A program made the position numbers and the translations under genes. A stretch of 64,000 bases of DNA from contig NZ_VFPQ01000001.1 of NCBI RefSeq assembly GCF_006716785.1, positions 4,960,001 through 5,024,000 of the forward strand, written 5' to 3'. Shown here one piece after another: positions 34,277-43,450 of the stretch. Under the pieces are notes generated by a model, which saw only the letters and a list, made by a program, of their open reading frames with translations, was not told the origin of the DNA and made no database searches. How positions within the stretch are numbered: the stretch's first letter is position 1; each line of letters opens with the position of its first letter. This stretch comes from Thermopolyspora flexuosa (GTDB taxonomy: Bacteria > Actinomycetota > Actinomycetes > Streptosporangiales > Streptosporangiaceae).

Positions 34277-36928
34277 CTACGGCTGGTTGGCGGCGGCCTT
34301 GGCCCGGCCCCGCTTGGTCGTGGTGCCGCGGGCCCGGCGCTCGGCGAGCAGCTCGGCCGCGCGCTGCACGGTGATCTCCTCGACCGTGTCGCCCTTGCGC
34401 AGCGACGCGTTCGTCTCGCCGTCGGTGACGTACGGGCCGAACCGGCCCTCCTTCACCACGATCGGCCGCTTGGAGTTCGGGTCCTCGCCGAGCTCGCGCA
34501 GCGGCGCGGCGGACGCGGCGCGGCCGCGGCCCCGCTGCTTGGGCTGGGCGAACAGTTCCTTGGCCTGCTCGAGGGTGATGGTGAACAGCTCCTCCTCGGA
34601 GGAGAGCGACCGCGAGTCCGAGCCCTTCTTCACGTACGGGCCGAACTTGCCGTTGTGCGCGGTGACCTCCTCGCCGTCGAGCTCGCCGAGCACGCGAGGC
34701 AGCGAAAGCAGCTTGAGCGCGTCCTCGAGCGTGATCGTCTCCAGCGACATCGACTTGAACAGCGAGGCGGTGCGCGGCTTGGCCGCGCCCTTCTTCGCCT
34801 TGCCGGTGCCGTTCGCCTCGGCCTCCTCCGGGAGGATCTCGGTGACGTACGGCCCGAAGCGGCCGCTCTTCGCCACGATGATCCGCCCGGTCTCCGGGTC
34901 CACGCCGAGCTCGCGCTCGCCGCTCGGCTGGGCGAACAGCTCCTCGGCCTTCTCCGCGGTGAGCTCGTCCGGGGCGAGGTTCTCCGGCACGTTCACCCGC
35001 ACGCCGTTCCGCTCCAGGTACGGCCCGTAGCGGCCGACCCGGATCACGATGTCGCTGCCCTTGATCGGGAACGAGCTGATCTCCTTGGCGTCGATGTCGC
35101 CGAGGTCGCTCACCAGGTCCTTGAGGCCGACGTCGCCGTCGTCGCCGTAGTAGAAGTGGCGCAGCCAGCGCACCCGCTCGGTCTCGCCGCGGGCGATCGC
35201 GTCGAGGCACTCCTCCATGCGCGCGGTGAACTCGTAGTCCACCAGGTTGCCGAAGTGCTGCTCGAGCAGGTTGACCACGGCGAACGCGAGGAACGACGGC
35301 ACCAGCGCGGTGCCCTTCTTGAACACGTAGCCGCGGTCGAGGATCGTCCCGATGATCGACGCGTACGTCGACGGGCGGCCGATCTCCCGGTCCTCCAGCT
35401 CCTTGACGAGCGAGGCCTCGGTGTACCGGGCCGGCGGGCGGGTGGTGTGGCCCTCGGCGGCGAGCTCGCGGGCGGCGAGCACCTGGCCCTCGGCGAGGGT
35501 GGGCAGCCGCCGCTCGGAGTCGTCCCGGTCGGTCGACGGGTCGTCGGCGCCCTCCACGTACGCCTTGAGGAAGCCGTGGAACGTGATCGTGCGGCCGCTC
35601 GCGCTGAACTCCACGGCCTCGCCGGTGCTCGAGACGCCGCCGACCTTCACGCTCACCGACTCACCGGTGGCGTCCTTCATCTGGGAGGCGACGGTGCGCT
35701 GCCAGATCAGCTCGTACAGGCGGAACTCGTCGCCCTGCAGCCCGGTCTCGGCCGGGGTGCGGAACTCCTCACCGGCCGGGCGGATCGCCTCGTGCGCCTC
35801 CTGGGCGTTCTTCACCTTGCTGGTGTAGACGCGCGGCTTGTCGGACACGTAGGCCGGGCCGTACAGCTTGAGCGCCTGGCGGCGGGCGGCGGCGACCGCG
35901 GTCTCCGACAGCGTGATGCTGTCGGTACGCATGTAGGTGATGTAGCCGTTCTCGTACAGCCGCTGCGCCACCTGCATCGTGTACTTGGCCGAGAAGCCGA
36001 GCTTGCGGCTCGCCTCCTGCTGCAGGGTCGTGGTCCGGAACGGCGCGTACGGCTTGCGCGTGTACGGCTTGCGCTCGATCGAGGTGACGGTGAACGTGGC
36101 CCCGGCGAGCCGGTCGGCGAGGCCGCGGGCGGCCTGCTCGTCGAGGTGGACGACGTCGGTGGTGCGCAGCGTGCCGTCGCTGGTGAAGTCGCGGCCCTGG
36201 GCCACGCGGCGGCCGTCGACCGCGGTGAGCGTCGCGTGGAAGGTGGGCGTCTCCTCGTCCGGGCGCCGGGTGTCGAACAGCGCGCGGATGTCCCAGTAGC
36301 CCGCGGGGGTGAACGCCATGCGCTCCCGCTCGCGCTCGACCACGAGGCGGGTGGCCACCGACTGCACCCGGCCGGCGGACAGCCGCGGCTTGACCTTCTT
36401 CCACAGGACCGGGCTCACCTCGTAGCCGTAGAGGCGGTCGAGGATGCGCCGGGTCTCCTGGGCGTCGACGAGCCGCAGGTTGAGGTCGCGCGGGTTCGCC
36501 ACCGCCTCCCGGATCGCCTGCGGGGTGATCTCGTGGAAGACCATGCGCCGCACCGGCACCTTGGGCTTGAGCACCTCGCGCAGGTGCCAGGCGATCGCCT
36601 CCCCCTCGCGGTCCTCGTCGGTGGCGAGGTAGAGCTCGTCGGCGTCCTTCAGGAGCTGCTTGAGCTTGGTGACCTGGGCCTTCTTGTCGGGGTTGACGAT
36701 GTAGAGAGGTTCGAAGTCGTGCTCCACGTTGACGCCAAGCCGGGCCCACGGCTCCCCTTTGTACTTCTCGGGGATGTCCTCGGCCTTCTCGGGCAGGTCG
36801 CGGATGTGACCGATGCTCGACTCCACGATGTAGCCGCGCCCGAGGTAACCGGCGATCGTCTTCGCCTTAGCGGGCGACTCGACGATCACCAGCCGGGTTC
36901 CGTCGGCCTTCCCGTCCTTGGCTGGCAC
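34277..36928 (-). CDS. topA: DNA topoisomerase I
   Basis: 883 residues. Toprim domain at the N-terminus (VESPAKAKTIAGYLG; acidic DEDRE at 104-108), the type IA core with catalytic Tyr332 in YMRTDS, and a C-terminal region of repeated FGPYVxxG modules that lack zinc-finger cysteines, as usual in actinobacteria, ending in a Lys/Arg/Ala tail. Relaxes negative supercoils. Intact and divergent from the DUF5703 gene. Confidence 0.97.
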   Translation of the reverse strand: MPAKDGKADGTRLVIVESPAKAKTIAGYLGRGYIVESSIGHIRDLPEKAEDIPEKYKGEPWARLGVNVEHDFEPLYIVNPDKKAQVTKLKQLLKDADELYLATDEDREGEAIAWHLREVLKPKVPVRRMVFHEITPQAIREAVANPRDLNLRLVDAQETRRILDRLYGYEVSPVLWKKVKPRLSAGRVQSVATRLVVERERERMAFTPAGYWDIRALFDTRRPDEETPTFHATLTAVDGRRVAQGRDFTSDGTLRTTDVVHLDEQAARGLADRLAGATFTVTSIERKPYTRKPYAPFRTTTLQQEASRKLGFSAKYTMQVAQRLYENGYITYMRTDSITLSETAVAAARRQALKLYGPAYVSDKPRVYTSKVKNAQEAHEAIRPAGEEFRTPAETGLQGDEFRLYELIWQRTVASQMKDATGESVSVKVGGVSSTGEAVEFSASGRTITFHGFLKAYVEGADDPSTDRDDSERRLPTLAEGQVLAARELAAEGHTTRPPARYTEASLVKELEDREIGRPSTYASIIGTILDRGYVFKKGTALVPSFLAFAVVNLLEQHFGNLVDYEFTARMEECLDAIARGETERVRWLRHFYYGDDGDVGLKDLVSDLGDIDAKEISSFPIKGSDIVIRVGRYGPYLERNGVRVNVPENLAPDELTAEKAEELFAQPSGERELGVDPETGRIIVAKSGRFGPYVTEILPEEAEANGTGKAKKGAAKPRTASLFKSMSLETITLEDALKLLSLPRVLGELDGEEVTAHNGKFGPYVKKGSDSRSLSSEEELFTITLEQAKELFAQPKQRGRGRAASAAPLRELGEDPNSKRPIVVKEGRFGPYVTDGETNASLRKGDTVEEITVQRAAELLAERRARGTTTKRGRAKAAANQP

Positions 36929-37142
36929 GCTACTTCCTACCTCGCTTGCTCAGGTCGCTCCCGTGGGCCCGTGGCGGGTCCGCCGGGAATCCTCGTCCGG
37001 GTGTCGCTAACCAGGGTTCCCTCCCACACGGGTTACCCCGTCCCCTCCCGGAAACTCCACTCCCATTGATATTCACGAGGGAGCAGAATAGAGCCCAGAG
37101 GGTTCCGTAGTCCCGCAGGCCACCTCTGGGAGACTAATCGCT

Positions 37143-37328
37143 GTGGTCGAGTACTCCTACTTGGATCTGTACTTCTCGCGGGATACCTCGCGGGAGGACG
37201 CCCGCAGGGTCCTCACCGATCACGCGGAGTACGGCGACTGGGAACTGTACCGGCTGAGACGTTATCCCGACGGCAGGAGGCACGTACGCCTGCGCCGGAA
37301 GATCATCAGGGTGGTCCGCACGATGTGA
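37143..37328 (+). CDS. DUF5703-family small protein
   Basis: 61 residues beginning VVEYSYLDLYFSRDTSRED at GTG 37143 and ending with a basic strand (RHVRLRRKIIRVV). It matches the short DUF5703 family that is widespread in actinomycetes. Function unknown. It lies divergent from topA and convergent with the chaplin gene. Confidence 0.72.
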   Translation: MVEYSYLDLYFSRDTSREDARRVLTDHAEYGDWELYRLRRYPDGRRHVRLRRKIIRVVRTM

Positions 37329-37633
37329 TCGACGCTGATCGTTCCCGCGCGGCTCTCCCGGCGTGATCCTCCCGCCGGTGCCGGTCCCTGTGCCGTCTTC
37401 CGTCCCCAAGCGCCCGAGTATAGGGAATCGCGCGCCGTGATGTGATATCGCCGAGGACAGGGCTTTGCCCGTCCCGGGCCGCGCCCCCGGAACGGGCAAA
37501 GCGTCTGGGCTCCCGGCCGCGCCGTGCGCGGGCGCGGCCGGGATCGGTCGTGCCGCCGAGAGCCGCGGCCGGCCCCGGTGGGCACCGCACCGGGTACGGC
37601 ACGGCGGCTGCGCGGTCTCGGCCTGGCCGGCGG
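37329..37633. other. Intergenic stretch between convergent genes
   Basis: 305 bases; apart from the hairpin at 37462-37502 nothing recognisable. Confidence 0.4.
37462..37502. terminator. Bidirectional hairpin terminator
   Basis: GCTTTGCCCGT (37462-37472) and its exact complement (37492-37502), loop of 19. It sits between the convergent DUF5703 and chaplin genes and can end both transcripts. Confidence 0.6.
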
Positions 37634-39523
37634 TTACCTGCGGCCGAAGCGGAACCGGCGGGTGAACGCGAAGAACGCGGTCGTGGCCGCGAACAGGGTG
37701 CCGAGGGCCATGGTGAGGAAGGCACCGGCGTCCATCCCGGCGGGCTTGGCCGTCTCCTCGGCGCTCACCAGCTTGATCGGCAGGATGTCGGTGGCCGACC
37801 CGCCGGACGCGGGCGCCTTGCCGATCGGGAGGTTCGACACCAGCGGCAGGTTGGGCAGCTCGGTGAGGCCGCCCGGCAGCGGGGCGAGCTGGCCCGGGAG
37901 CTGCGGGACGCCGCCGGGCACCGGCACGAGCCTGTGACCGGTCGCCTTCGGCAGCTTGGGACGGCCCGGCTGGACCGGGTGGGCCGCCTTCTTGGCGGGC
38001 TTGACCGGCGCGGCCGAGAGCAGGCCGGCGTGGTGCACCTTGCGCAGGCCGCGCGCGCTGGAGGAGACGACCTTGGCGCTGCCGAGGCACCCGGCGGCGG
38101 CGTCGCCGAGGACCGCGACCGCGTTGCCGCAGGCGTTCACCGGCGCGGTGATCGGGGCGACGATCTGGTTGCCGCCGAGGATGCTGCCGACGCCCGAGGT
38201 GCGGTTGCCACCCGCGCCGGAGCCGCCGCCCACGACCTTGGCGCCGCCGAGGCAGGCGGCCTCGGAGCGGCCGAGCACCGCCACCGCGTTGCCGCACACG
38301 TTGACCGGGGCGGTGATCGGGGCGACGATCTGGTTGCCGCCGAGGATCGACGACCGGCCGGAGGTACGGTTGCCACCCGCGCCGGAGCCGCGCCCCACGA
38401 CCTCGGCGCCGCCCTTGCACCCGGCGAACGCGTTCCCGAGCACGGCCACCGCGTTGCCGCACACGTTGACCGGCGCGGTGATCGGCGCGACCACCTGGTT
38501 ACCGCCGAGGATCGACGACCGCCCCGAGGTACGGTTGCCACCCGCACCGGAGCCCGAGCCGCCGGAGCGCTTCACCGTGACGCCGCCCTTGCACCCCGCG
38601 GCACCGTTGCCCACGGCGTTGCCGCAGGCGTTCACCGGCGCGGTGATCGGCGCGACCACCTGGTTGCCGCTGCCCACGCCGAAGCGCCCGTCGGTGTCGT
38701 TGCCGCCGGATCCGCGCCCGCCGGCCCGGCGCCCGAACCTGCCGCCGTAGCCGTTGTCGTCGCCGCCCTGCTTCACCTTCGCCCCGCCCTTGCAGCCGGA
38801 GAAGGCGCCGCCGAGCGCGGCGACCGAGTTGCCGCACACGTTGACCGGCGCGGTGATCGGCGCGACCACCTGGTTACCGCCGAGGATCGACGACCGCCCC
38901 GAGGTACGGTTGCCACCCGCACCGGAGCCCGAGCCGCCCCTGCCGCTGCTCTTGACCTTGGCACCGCCCTTGCACCCGGCGGCGGCCTCGCCGAGCACCC
39001 CGACGGCGTTGCCGCAGGCGTTCACCGGCGCGGTGATCGGCGCGACCACCTGGTTACCGCCGAGGATCGACGACCGCCCCGAGGTACGGTTGCCACCCGC
39101 ACCCGAGCCGGAACCGCCCCTGCCGCTGCTCTTGACCTTGGCGCCGCCCTGGCAGGCCGCGTCGGCGCTGCCGAAGAGCGAGACCGCGTTGCCGCAGGCG
39201 TTGACGGGCGCGGTGATCGGGGCGACGACCTGGTTGCCGCCGAGGATCGACGACCGGCCCGAGGTGCGGTTGCCGCCCGCGCCCGAACCGGGGCCGTTCT
39301 CGACGGAGGCGCCGCCGCGGGACGCCGCGTTGGCGTCACCGAGGATCCCGATGGCGTTGCCGCTGATGTCGACCGGGAGGGTCACCGGCAGGTCGATCTG
39401 GTTGCCGCCGCCGATCGAGTAGCGGCCGTCGGTGTCGGCCCAGGCGGTGCCGCCGCCGGTGAGGGCCATGACGCCGAGCGCGAGCAACGCCGCGGGCTTC
39501 GCGCCCTTCGCCCAAGTGCGCAT
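37634..39523 (-). CDS. Long chaplin-family surface protein with eight repeats
   Basis: 629 residues. Signal peptide 1-29 (cleaved near TAWA). Eight chaplin-like modules follow, each built on GGNQxxxPITAPVNxCGNAV and ending in AxCxGG; module 1 has Ser instead of the first Cys (VDISGN), modules 2-8 keep both. Linkers are Ser/Gly/Asn-rich (GSGAGGNRTSGRSS). The C-terminus is a Pro-rich wall-spanning segment (about 500-590), a hydrophobic helix, then RRFRFGRR. No clear LAXTG or LPXTG sorting motif, so membrane anchoring is inferred. AAGGAG precedes the ATG by 6 bases. Chaplins form amphipathic amyloid coats on aerial hyphae. Confidence 0.87.
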   Translation of the reverse strand: MRTWAKGAKPAALLALGVMALTGGGTAWADTDGRYSIGGGNQIDLPVTLPVDISGNAIGILGDANAASRGGASVENGPGSGAGGNRTSGRSSILGGNQVVAPITAPVNACGNAVSLFGSADAACQGGAKVKSSGRGGSGSGAGGNRTSGRSSILGGNQVVAPITAPVNACGNAVGVLGEAAAGCKGGAKVKSSGRGGSGSGAGGNRTSGRSSILGGNQVVAPITAPVNVCGNSVAALGGAFSGCKGGAKVKQGGDDNGYGGRFGRRAGGRGSGGNDTDGRFGVGSGNQVVAPITAPVNACGNAVGNGAAGCKGGVTVKRSGGSGSGAGGNRTSGRSSILGGNQVVAPITAPVNVCGNAVAVLGNAFAGCKGGAEVVGRGSGAGGNRTSGRSSILGGNQIVAPITAPVNVCGNAVAVLGRSEAACLGGAKVVGGGSGAGGNRTSGVGSILGGNQIVAPITAPVNACGNAVAVLGDAAAGCLGSAKVVSSSARGLRKVHHAGLLSAAPVKPAKKAAHPVQPGRPKLPKATGHRLVPVPGGVPQLPGQLAPLPGGLTELPNLPLVSNLPIGKAPASGGSATDILPIKLVSAEETAKPAGMDAGAFLTMALGTLFAATTAFFAFTRRFRFGRR

Positions 39524-39745
39524 AGAAGCTCCTTGATGCTTGTCGTGGGGGATTTCTGACAGCCGCGACGGCACGACAGGGCAGGCGGCGGGGAGCACCG
39601 CACAGCGGGGGCCCCACGGCCGTCGCGATCAATGAACGGAGGAGATCAGACGGATCACTCGCACGGAGCGCGGCGATATGACTCCGGAGGGTAGGCGCAC
39701 TCCGCCGGCCGTACCCCACTCAGGGGGACGCCGTCACACGCGAGA

Positions 39746-40333
39746 TCAGTCAGGAGAGAACGCGGGTTCGTCCGCCGCTGTACGGACGACCGGAGGAAGC
39801 GTCCCCGCCGGAGGGGCGGGAAACGCCATCAGCCGTGGATCATCGATCGATCGCACGGCATCCCCGAAAGGCGGCCCGAGCGGGCCGACACCACCACCGG
39901 ACCGCGGCGCCAGTGCGTAGGCGCCGACCTTGTGGACGATGGTGGACGGTGCGGTGTGGCCAGGCGCGTACTGGAATGTGAGCCCGTGGACGCCGCGCCC
40001 GGCCATCGCCTCGGCTTCCGTCGAGGCGTCGACCGCGCCGAAGGACCGCACCTGGTCCAGCTCGGCGCGGACCGAGGCGGTGATCCGGGAGTCGCCGGAA
40101 GGGAGCGTGTCCGCTGCCGCGGGGGCGGCACCGACCCAGCCGAGGAGGAACACGCCCAGGACCCAGCCGACGAGGAAGAGCCCGCCGAGAAGCAGGCGAC
40201 GCCCCAGGCGGGAAGCGCCGGACCGCACCTTCCGGTCGCTCCCCGCCGCGGGCACCCCGTCACCGGGGCCGGCCACCGGCAGGCACGGCATGTCGGGCGC
40301 CGAACCGCCCTGCACCGACTGCGTGCCTGCCAC
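39746..40333 (-). CDS. Hypothetical membrane-anchored extracytoplasmic protein
   Basis: 195 residues from GTG 40333, preceded by GGAGGG 4 bases away. A basic N-terminus (about 1-48) leads to one hydrophobic helix (LLLGGLFLVGWVLGVFLLGW). The rest is outside, with a short alpha/beta domain (ITASVRAELDQVRSFGAVDA) and a Pro-rich tail. Family not recognised. It is upstream of, and co-oriented with, the chaplin gene. Confidence 0.65.
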   Translation of the reverse strand: MAGTQSVQGGSAPDMPCLPVAGPGDGVPAAGSDRKVRSGASRLGRRLLLGGLFLVGWVLGVFLLGWVGAAPAAADTLPSGDSRITASVRAELDQVRSFGAVDASTEAEAMAGRGVHGLTFQYAPGHTAPSTIVHKVGAYALAPRSGGGVGPLGPPFGDAVRSIDDPRLMAFPAPPAGTLPPVVRTAADEPAFSPD

Positions 40334-40477
40334 GCGACCCTCCTTGGACGTCCGGGCACGCTCCGCACACACGGAGGCACCCGGTGTGGACCACCCTGGA
40401 TCACCCCTTCAACGCTCAGTTACGTTAGCAGCACTTCACGTGATGGCAATGGATTTCGGTGAATTTCGCTGGGGCGG

Positions 40478-41779
40478 TCAGCAGAGATCCAGGAACCGGT
40501 CAAGAACCCGCACGCCGAACGTGAGCGCGTCCACCGGAACCCGCTCGTCCACGCCGTGGAACATGCCGGAGAAGTCCAGGTCGGGCGGGAGCCGCAGCGG
40601 GGTGAACCCGAACCCGCGGATGCCGAGCAGGCTGAACGACTTCAGGTCGGTGCCGCCGGACATCATGTACGGCACCACCCGGGCGCCCGGGTCCTCGGCG
40701 AGCAGCGCCTCGGTCATCGCGCGCACCAGCCGCCCCTCGTACGGGGTCTCCACCGCGATGTCGTAGTGGATGAACTCGCGGGTGACGTTCGGGCCGAGCA
40801 GCTCGTCGATGGTGGCGAAGAACTCCTCCTCGTAGCCCGGCAGGAACCGCCCGTCCACGGCGGCGGTCGCGGTCTGCGGGATCACGTTCGCCTTGTAGCC
40901 GGCCTCGAGCATCGTCGGGTTCGCCGTGTTGCGCAGCGTCGCGCCGACCAGCCGGGCGAGCGGCCCCATCTTCGCCACCGTCGCCTCGGTGTCCTCCTCG
41001 GTCAGCTCGATGCCGAACGCCTCCTTGAAGAAGCTCTTCACCGTGGGCGTGAGCCGTACCGGCCACTGGTACCGGCCGATCCGCGCCACGGCCTCGGCGA
41101 CCTCGGTGACCGCGTTCTCGGTGCTGAGCATCGACCCGTGCCCGGCCCGCCCGCGCGCGGTGAGCTTCATCCAGGCGATGCCCTTCTCGGCCGCCTCGAT
41201 CGCGTACACCCGCTCGGTCTCGGACAGGCTGATGCTGAACCCGCCGACCTCGCCGATCGCCTCGGTGCAGCCCTCGAACAGCTCCGGGTGGTTCTCGACG
41301 AGCCACCGCGCGCCCAGCCCGCCGCCGGCCTCCTCGTCGGCCGTGAACGCGAGCACCACGTCCCGCGGCGGCCGCCGCCCCTCACGCAGCCGCTGCCGTA
41401 CCACCGCGAGGATCATGGCGTCCATGTCCTTCATGTCCACCGCCCCACGGCCCCACACGCACCCGTCGGCGACCTCCCCGCTCAGCGGATGCCGCGTCCA
41501 GTCGCCGGCGTCGAACGGCACCACGTCCAGGTGCCCGTGGAGCAGCAGCGCCTCCCGCCCCGGATCGGTCCCCTCGATCCGCGCGACCACGCTGGTCCGC
41601 CGCGGCTCGCTCTCGAACACCTGAGGCTCCAGCCCCACCTCGGCGAGCTTCTCCGCCACGTACTCGGCCGCCTCGCGCTCCCCCGGCCCCGAGCTGTCAC
41701 CGGGGTTGGAGGTGTCGATGCGAATCAGGTCGCGGCACAGGCCGACGACCTCCTCCTCCATGTTCCCGACCGCGACCAT
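40478..41779 (-). CDS. M20-family metallopeptidase
   Basis: 433 residues of the ArgE/DapE/ACY1/CPG2 family. Zinc ligands: LLHGHLDVVP, WGRGAVDMKD, catalytic FTADEEAGGG, and the C-terminal SGGTDLKSF His-less variant followed by FHGVDERVP. Dimerisation domain contains TARGRAGHGS. It hydrolyses an N-acyl amino acid or dipeptide; specificity is unclear. AGGGAGGGAGG directly precedes ATG 41779. The open frame upstream is a shadow. Confidence 0.92.
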   Translation of the reverse strand: MVAVGNMEEEVVGLCRDLIRIDTSNPGDSSGPGEREAAEYVAEKLAEVGLEPQVFESEPRRTSVVARIEGTDPGREALLLHGHLDVVPFDAGDWTRHPLSGEVADGCVWGRGAVDMKDMDAMILAVVRQRLREGRRPPRDVVLAFTADEEAGGGLGARWLVENHPELFEGCTEAIGEVGGFSISLSETERVYAIEAAEKGIAWMKLTARGRAGHGSMLSTENAVTEVAEAVARIGRYQWPVRLTPTVKSFFKEAFGIELTEEDTEATVAKMGPLARLVGATLRNTANPTMLEAGYKANVIPQTATAAVDGRFLPGYEEEFFATIDELLGPNVTREFIHYDIAVETPYEGRLVRAMTEALLAEDPGARVVPYMMSGGTDLKSFSLLGIRGFGFTPLRLPPDLDFSGMFHGVDERVPVDALTFGVRVLDRFLDLC

Positions 41780-42004
41780 GATCCTCCCTCCCTGAGAGAC
41801 ACCCTGGGAGCCTCCATCCTGCCCGTTTCCTCCGCTCAGTCCCAGTCCACCCATCGCGCCACGCCCCACTCCCGGACCGCTCCCGCCCTTCTCCCCCGCC
41901 CACCACCACCCCGCCACGCCCAACCCACGATTAGCGGTATGAAGCACTCCCCAAGAGGTGCTAGCCTGTATGCGGCGCACGGAGCGAACACCTCCGAGCG
42001 ACAC

Positions 42005-42093
42005 GTCCGGGTGGCGGAATAGGCAGACGCGCTAGCTTGAGGTGCTAGTGCCCGTTAAAGGGCATGGGGGTTCAAGTCCCCCCTCGGACACCA
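42005..42093 (+). tRNA. tRNA-Leu (anticodon GAG)
   Basis: Class II tRNA with acceptor GTCCGGG / CTCGGAC, anticodon arm CTAGCTTGAGGTGCTAG giving GAG (CTC codon), a long variable arm (GTGCCCGTTAAAGGGCAT), T arm GGGGGTTCAAGTCCCCC, and encoded CCA at 42091-42093. Confidence 0.96.
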
Positions 42094-42095
42094 CG

Positions 42096-42132
42096 AAGGC
42101 CCCGAGTCCGCGCGACAGCGACTCGGGGCCTT
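42096..42132 (+). terminator. Terminator of tRNA-Leu
   Basis: A perfect 13-bp stem, AAGGCCCCGAGTC with GACTCGGGGCCTT, begins 3 bases after the tRNA CCA. Confidence 0.75.
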
Positions 42133-42328
42133 GTCATTCCCGGGTCCTGAAGCGGCTCCCCGCCCGGCCGTCGGCCCAACCTGATCAGGTTTGCGTGCTT
42201 GCGGGAGACGCCGAGAAGCCCCGCAACCACCCGGTCGCCGTGACACGGCACCCGGAAACTCGCGCAGTCTCGATCGGGCCAACGGGACCGGCTCCATCGT
42301 CAGGGGGAAGTCCGTGAAATCCCGCCGC

Positions 42329-43450
42329 TCAGACTGATCTGGAGGAACCCTTGCGGTAGGCGCCGAGGATCTCCGCCCGGAGCAGGTAGCCGAATCCGGC
42401 CCGTTCCAGGCGACGGCCCAGTTCCTCCACGGAGATGCCGAGAGCCGTGGCCGGGAGGTGCCAGTCGTGGTAGGCGAGGGTGGTGAGGAGGTGGCCGCGG
42501 CGGGTCTGGGACTCGGAGAGGCGGAAGGTTTTGAGGTAGGCGAGGTGGCCGGACTCGTCGGTGATCAGCTCGCCGATGTGGTTTTCGCGGTGGCGCTCGA
42601 AGGACGGGAGGAAGCGGCGGAGGGTGTAGCGGCCCATGCGGTGGACGACCTGCTCGTGGTGCGGGGAGCGGAGCAGGTCGGCGGCCATGACGGTGTCATG
42701 GAACTCGGCCCATTCGCGTTCGAGGCGGGCGACCTCGTTGCGCAGGTGGGTCAGTGACACGAGCCGGGTCTCGTCGATGGTCAGCGGCCAGTCCCGGGCC
42801 GGGTAGAGGCGGGCGTACTGGTAGACGAGCTCGCCGTACAGGTCGTGGATGAGGGTCGGGTGGAGGATGCGGTAGTCCTCCGGGTGGGGGACGACGAAGG
42901 CGGCGGCGAGGGTGTCGCCGGCGTAGAGCAGCAGGCCGCACTGGCCGGGGTGGATCTCGAAGACCCGCAGCGCCTCCTCGAGGTCGGGGATCAGCTCGCC
43001 GCGGTACGCCGCCTCGGCGCGCGGGGACAGGCCGCGGGTCACCGCGTACCTGGTCCACTCCTCCCAGGCGATGGCCGGGCCGCCGAAGTGGAGGGCGAGG
43101 TAGCCCTCCAACGCCAGGTGCAGGGGGAGGAACCGCAGCCGGTTGGTGTCGATGCGCCGGGCCATGCGGCGGAACCGGATGGGAACGGCCTGCGCGGGCC
43201 GCTGCTCGAACTGGGTGCCGTACGCGGCGGCGGGGGTGCCGTCGCCGGTCCAGGACGCGACGAACGCGTGCGGGATGTAGGCGATGTAGAGCGTCTTGTC
43301 CGGCAGGGTCACCACGGACGGCTCGTCGTCGCCGTAGACGAGTGGGCTGAGCCGCAGGTCGCGGATGGGCTTGGGGCGGACCAGCGGCACGAGGCGCAGC
43401 GCGCCCCAGGTCTGCGCGGGGCGGGTGTACAGCCCGGTGAGGTCGATCAT
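42329..43450 (-). CDS. Conserved partner protein of the TROVE/VWA-like gene (ARPP-2-like)
   Basis: 373 residues, soluble, no enzyme motif recognised. It begins MIDLTGLYTRPAQTWGALRL and continues with YIPHAFVASW; this resembles proteins annotated ARPP-2 in actinomycetes (a domain associated with ADP-ribosyl-glycohydrolase and rhodanese-phosphatase operons), a call made from memory. The C-terminal third ends in helix-turn-helix-like HLPATALGISVEELGRRLER. ATG 43450 overlaps the upstream stop (ATGA), so it is translationally coupled to the VWA protein. Confidence 0.6.
   Translation of the reverse strand: MIDLTGLYTRPAQTWGALRLVPLVRPKPIRDLRLSPLVYGDDEPSVVTLPDKTLYIAYIPHAFVASWTGDGTPAAAYGTQFEQRPAQAVPIRFRRMARRIDTNRLRFLPLHLALEGYLALHFGGPAIAWEEWTRYAVTRGLSPRAEAAYRGELIPDLEEALRVFEIHPGQCGLLLYAGDTLAAAFVVPHPEDYRILHPTLIHDLYGELVYQYARLYPARDWPLTIDETRLVSLTHLRNEVARLEREWAEFHDTVMAADLLRSPHHEQVVHRMGRYTLRRFLPSFERHRENHIGELITDESGHLAYLKTFRLSESQTRRGHLLTTLAYHDWHLPATALGISVEELGRRLERAGFGYLLRAEILGAYRKGSSRSV

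Noticed and set aside
42055..42297. Minus-strand 80-residue ORF ending CPRGDLNPHAL
   Set aside because: It reads antisense through tRNA-Leu and its terminator; the GDLNPHAL ending is a well-known artefact of tRNA antisense translation.
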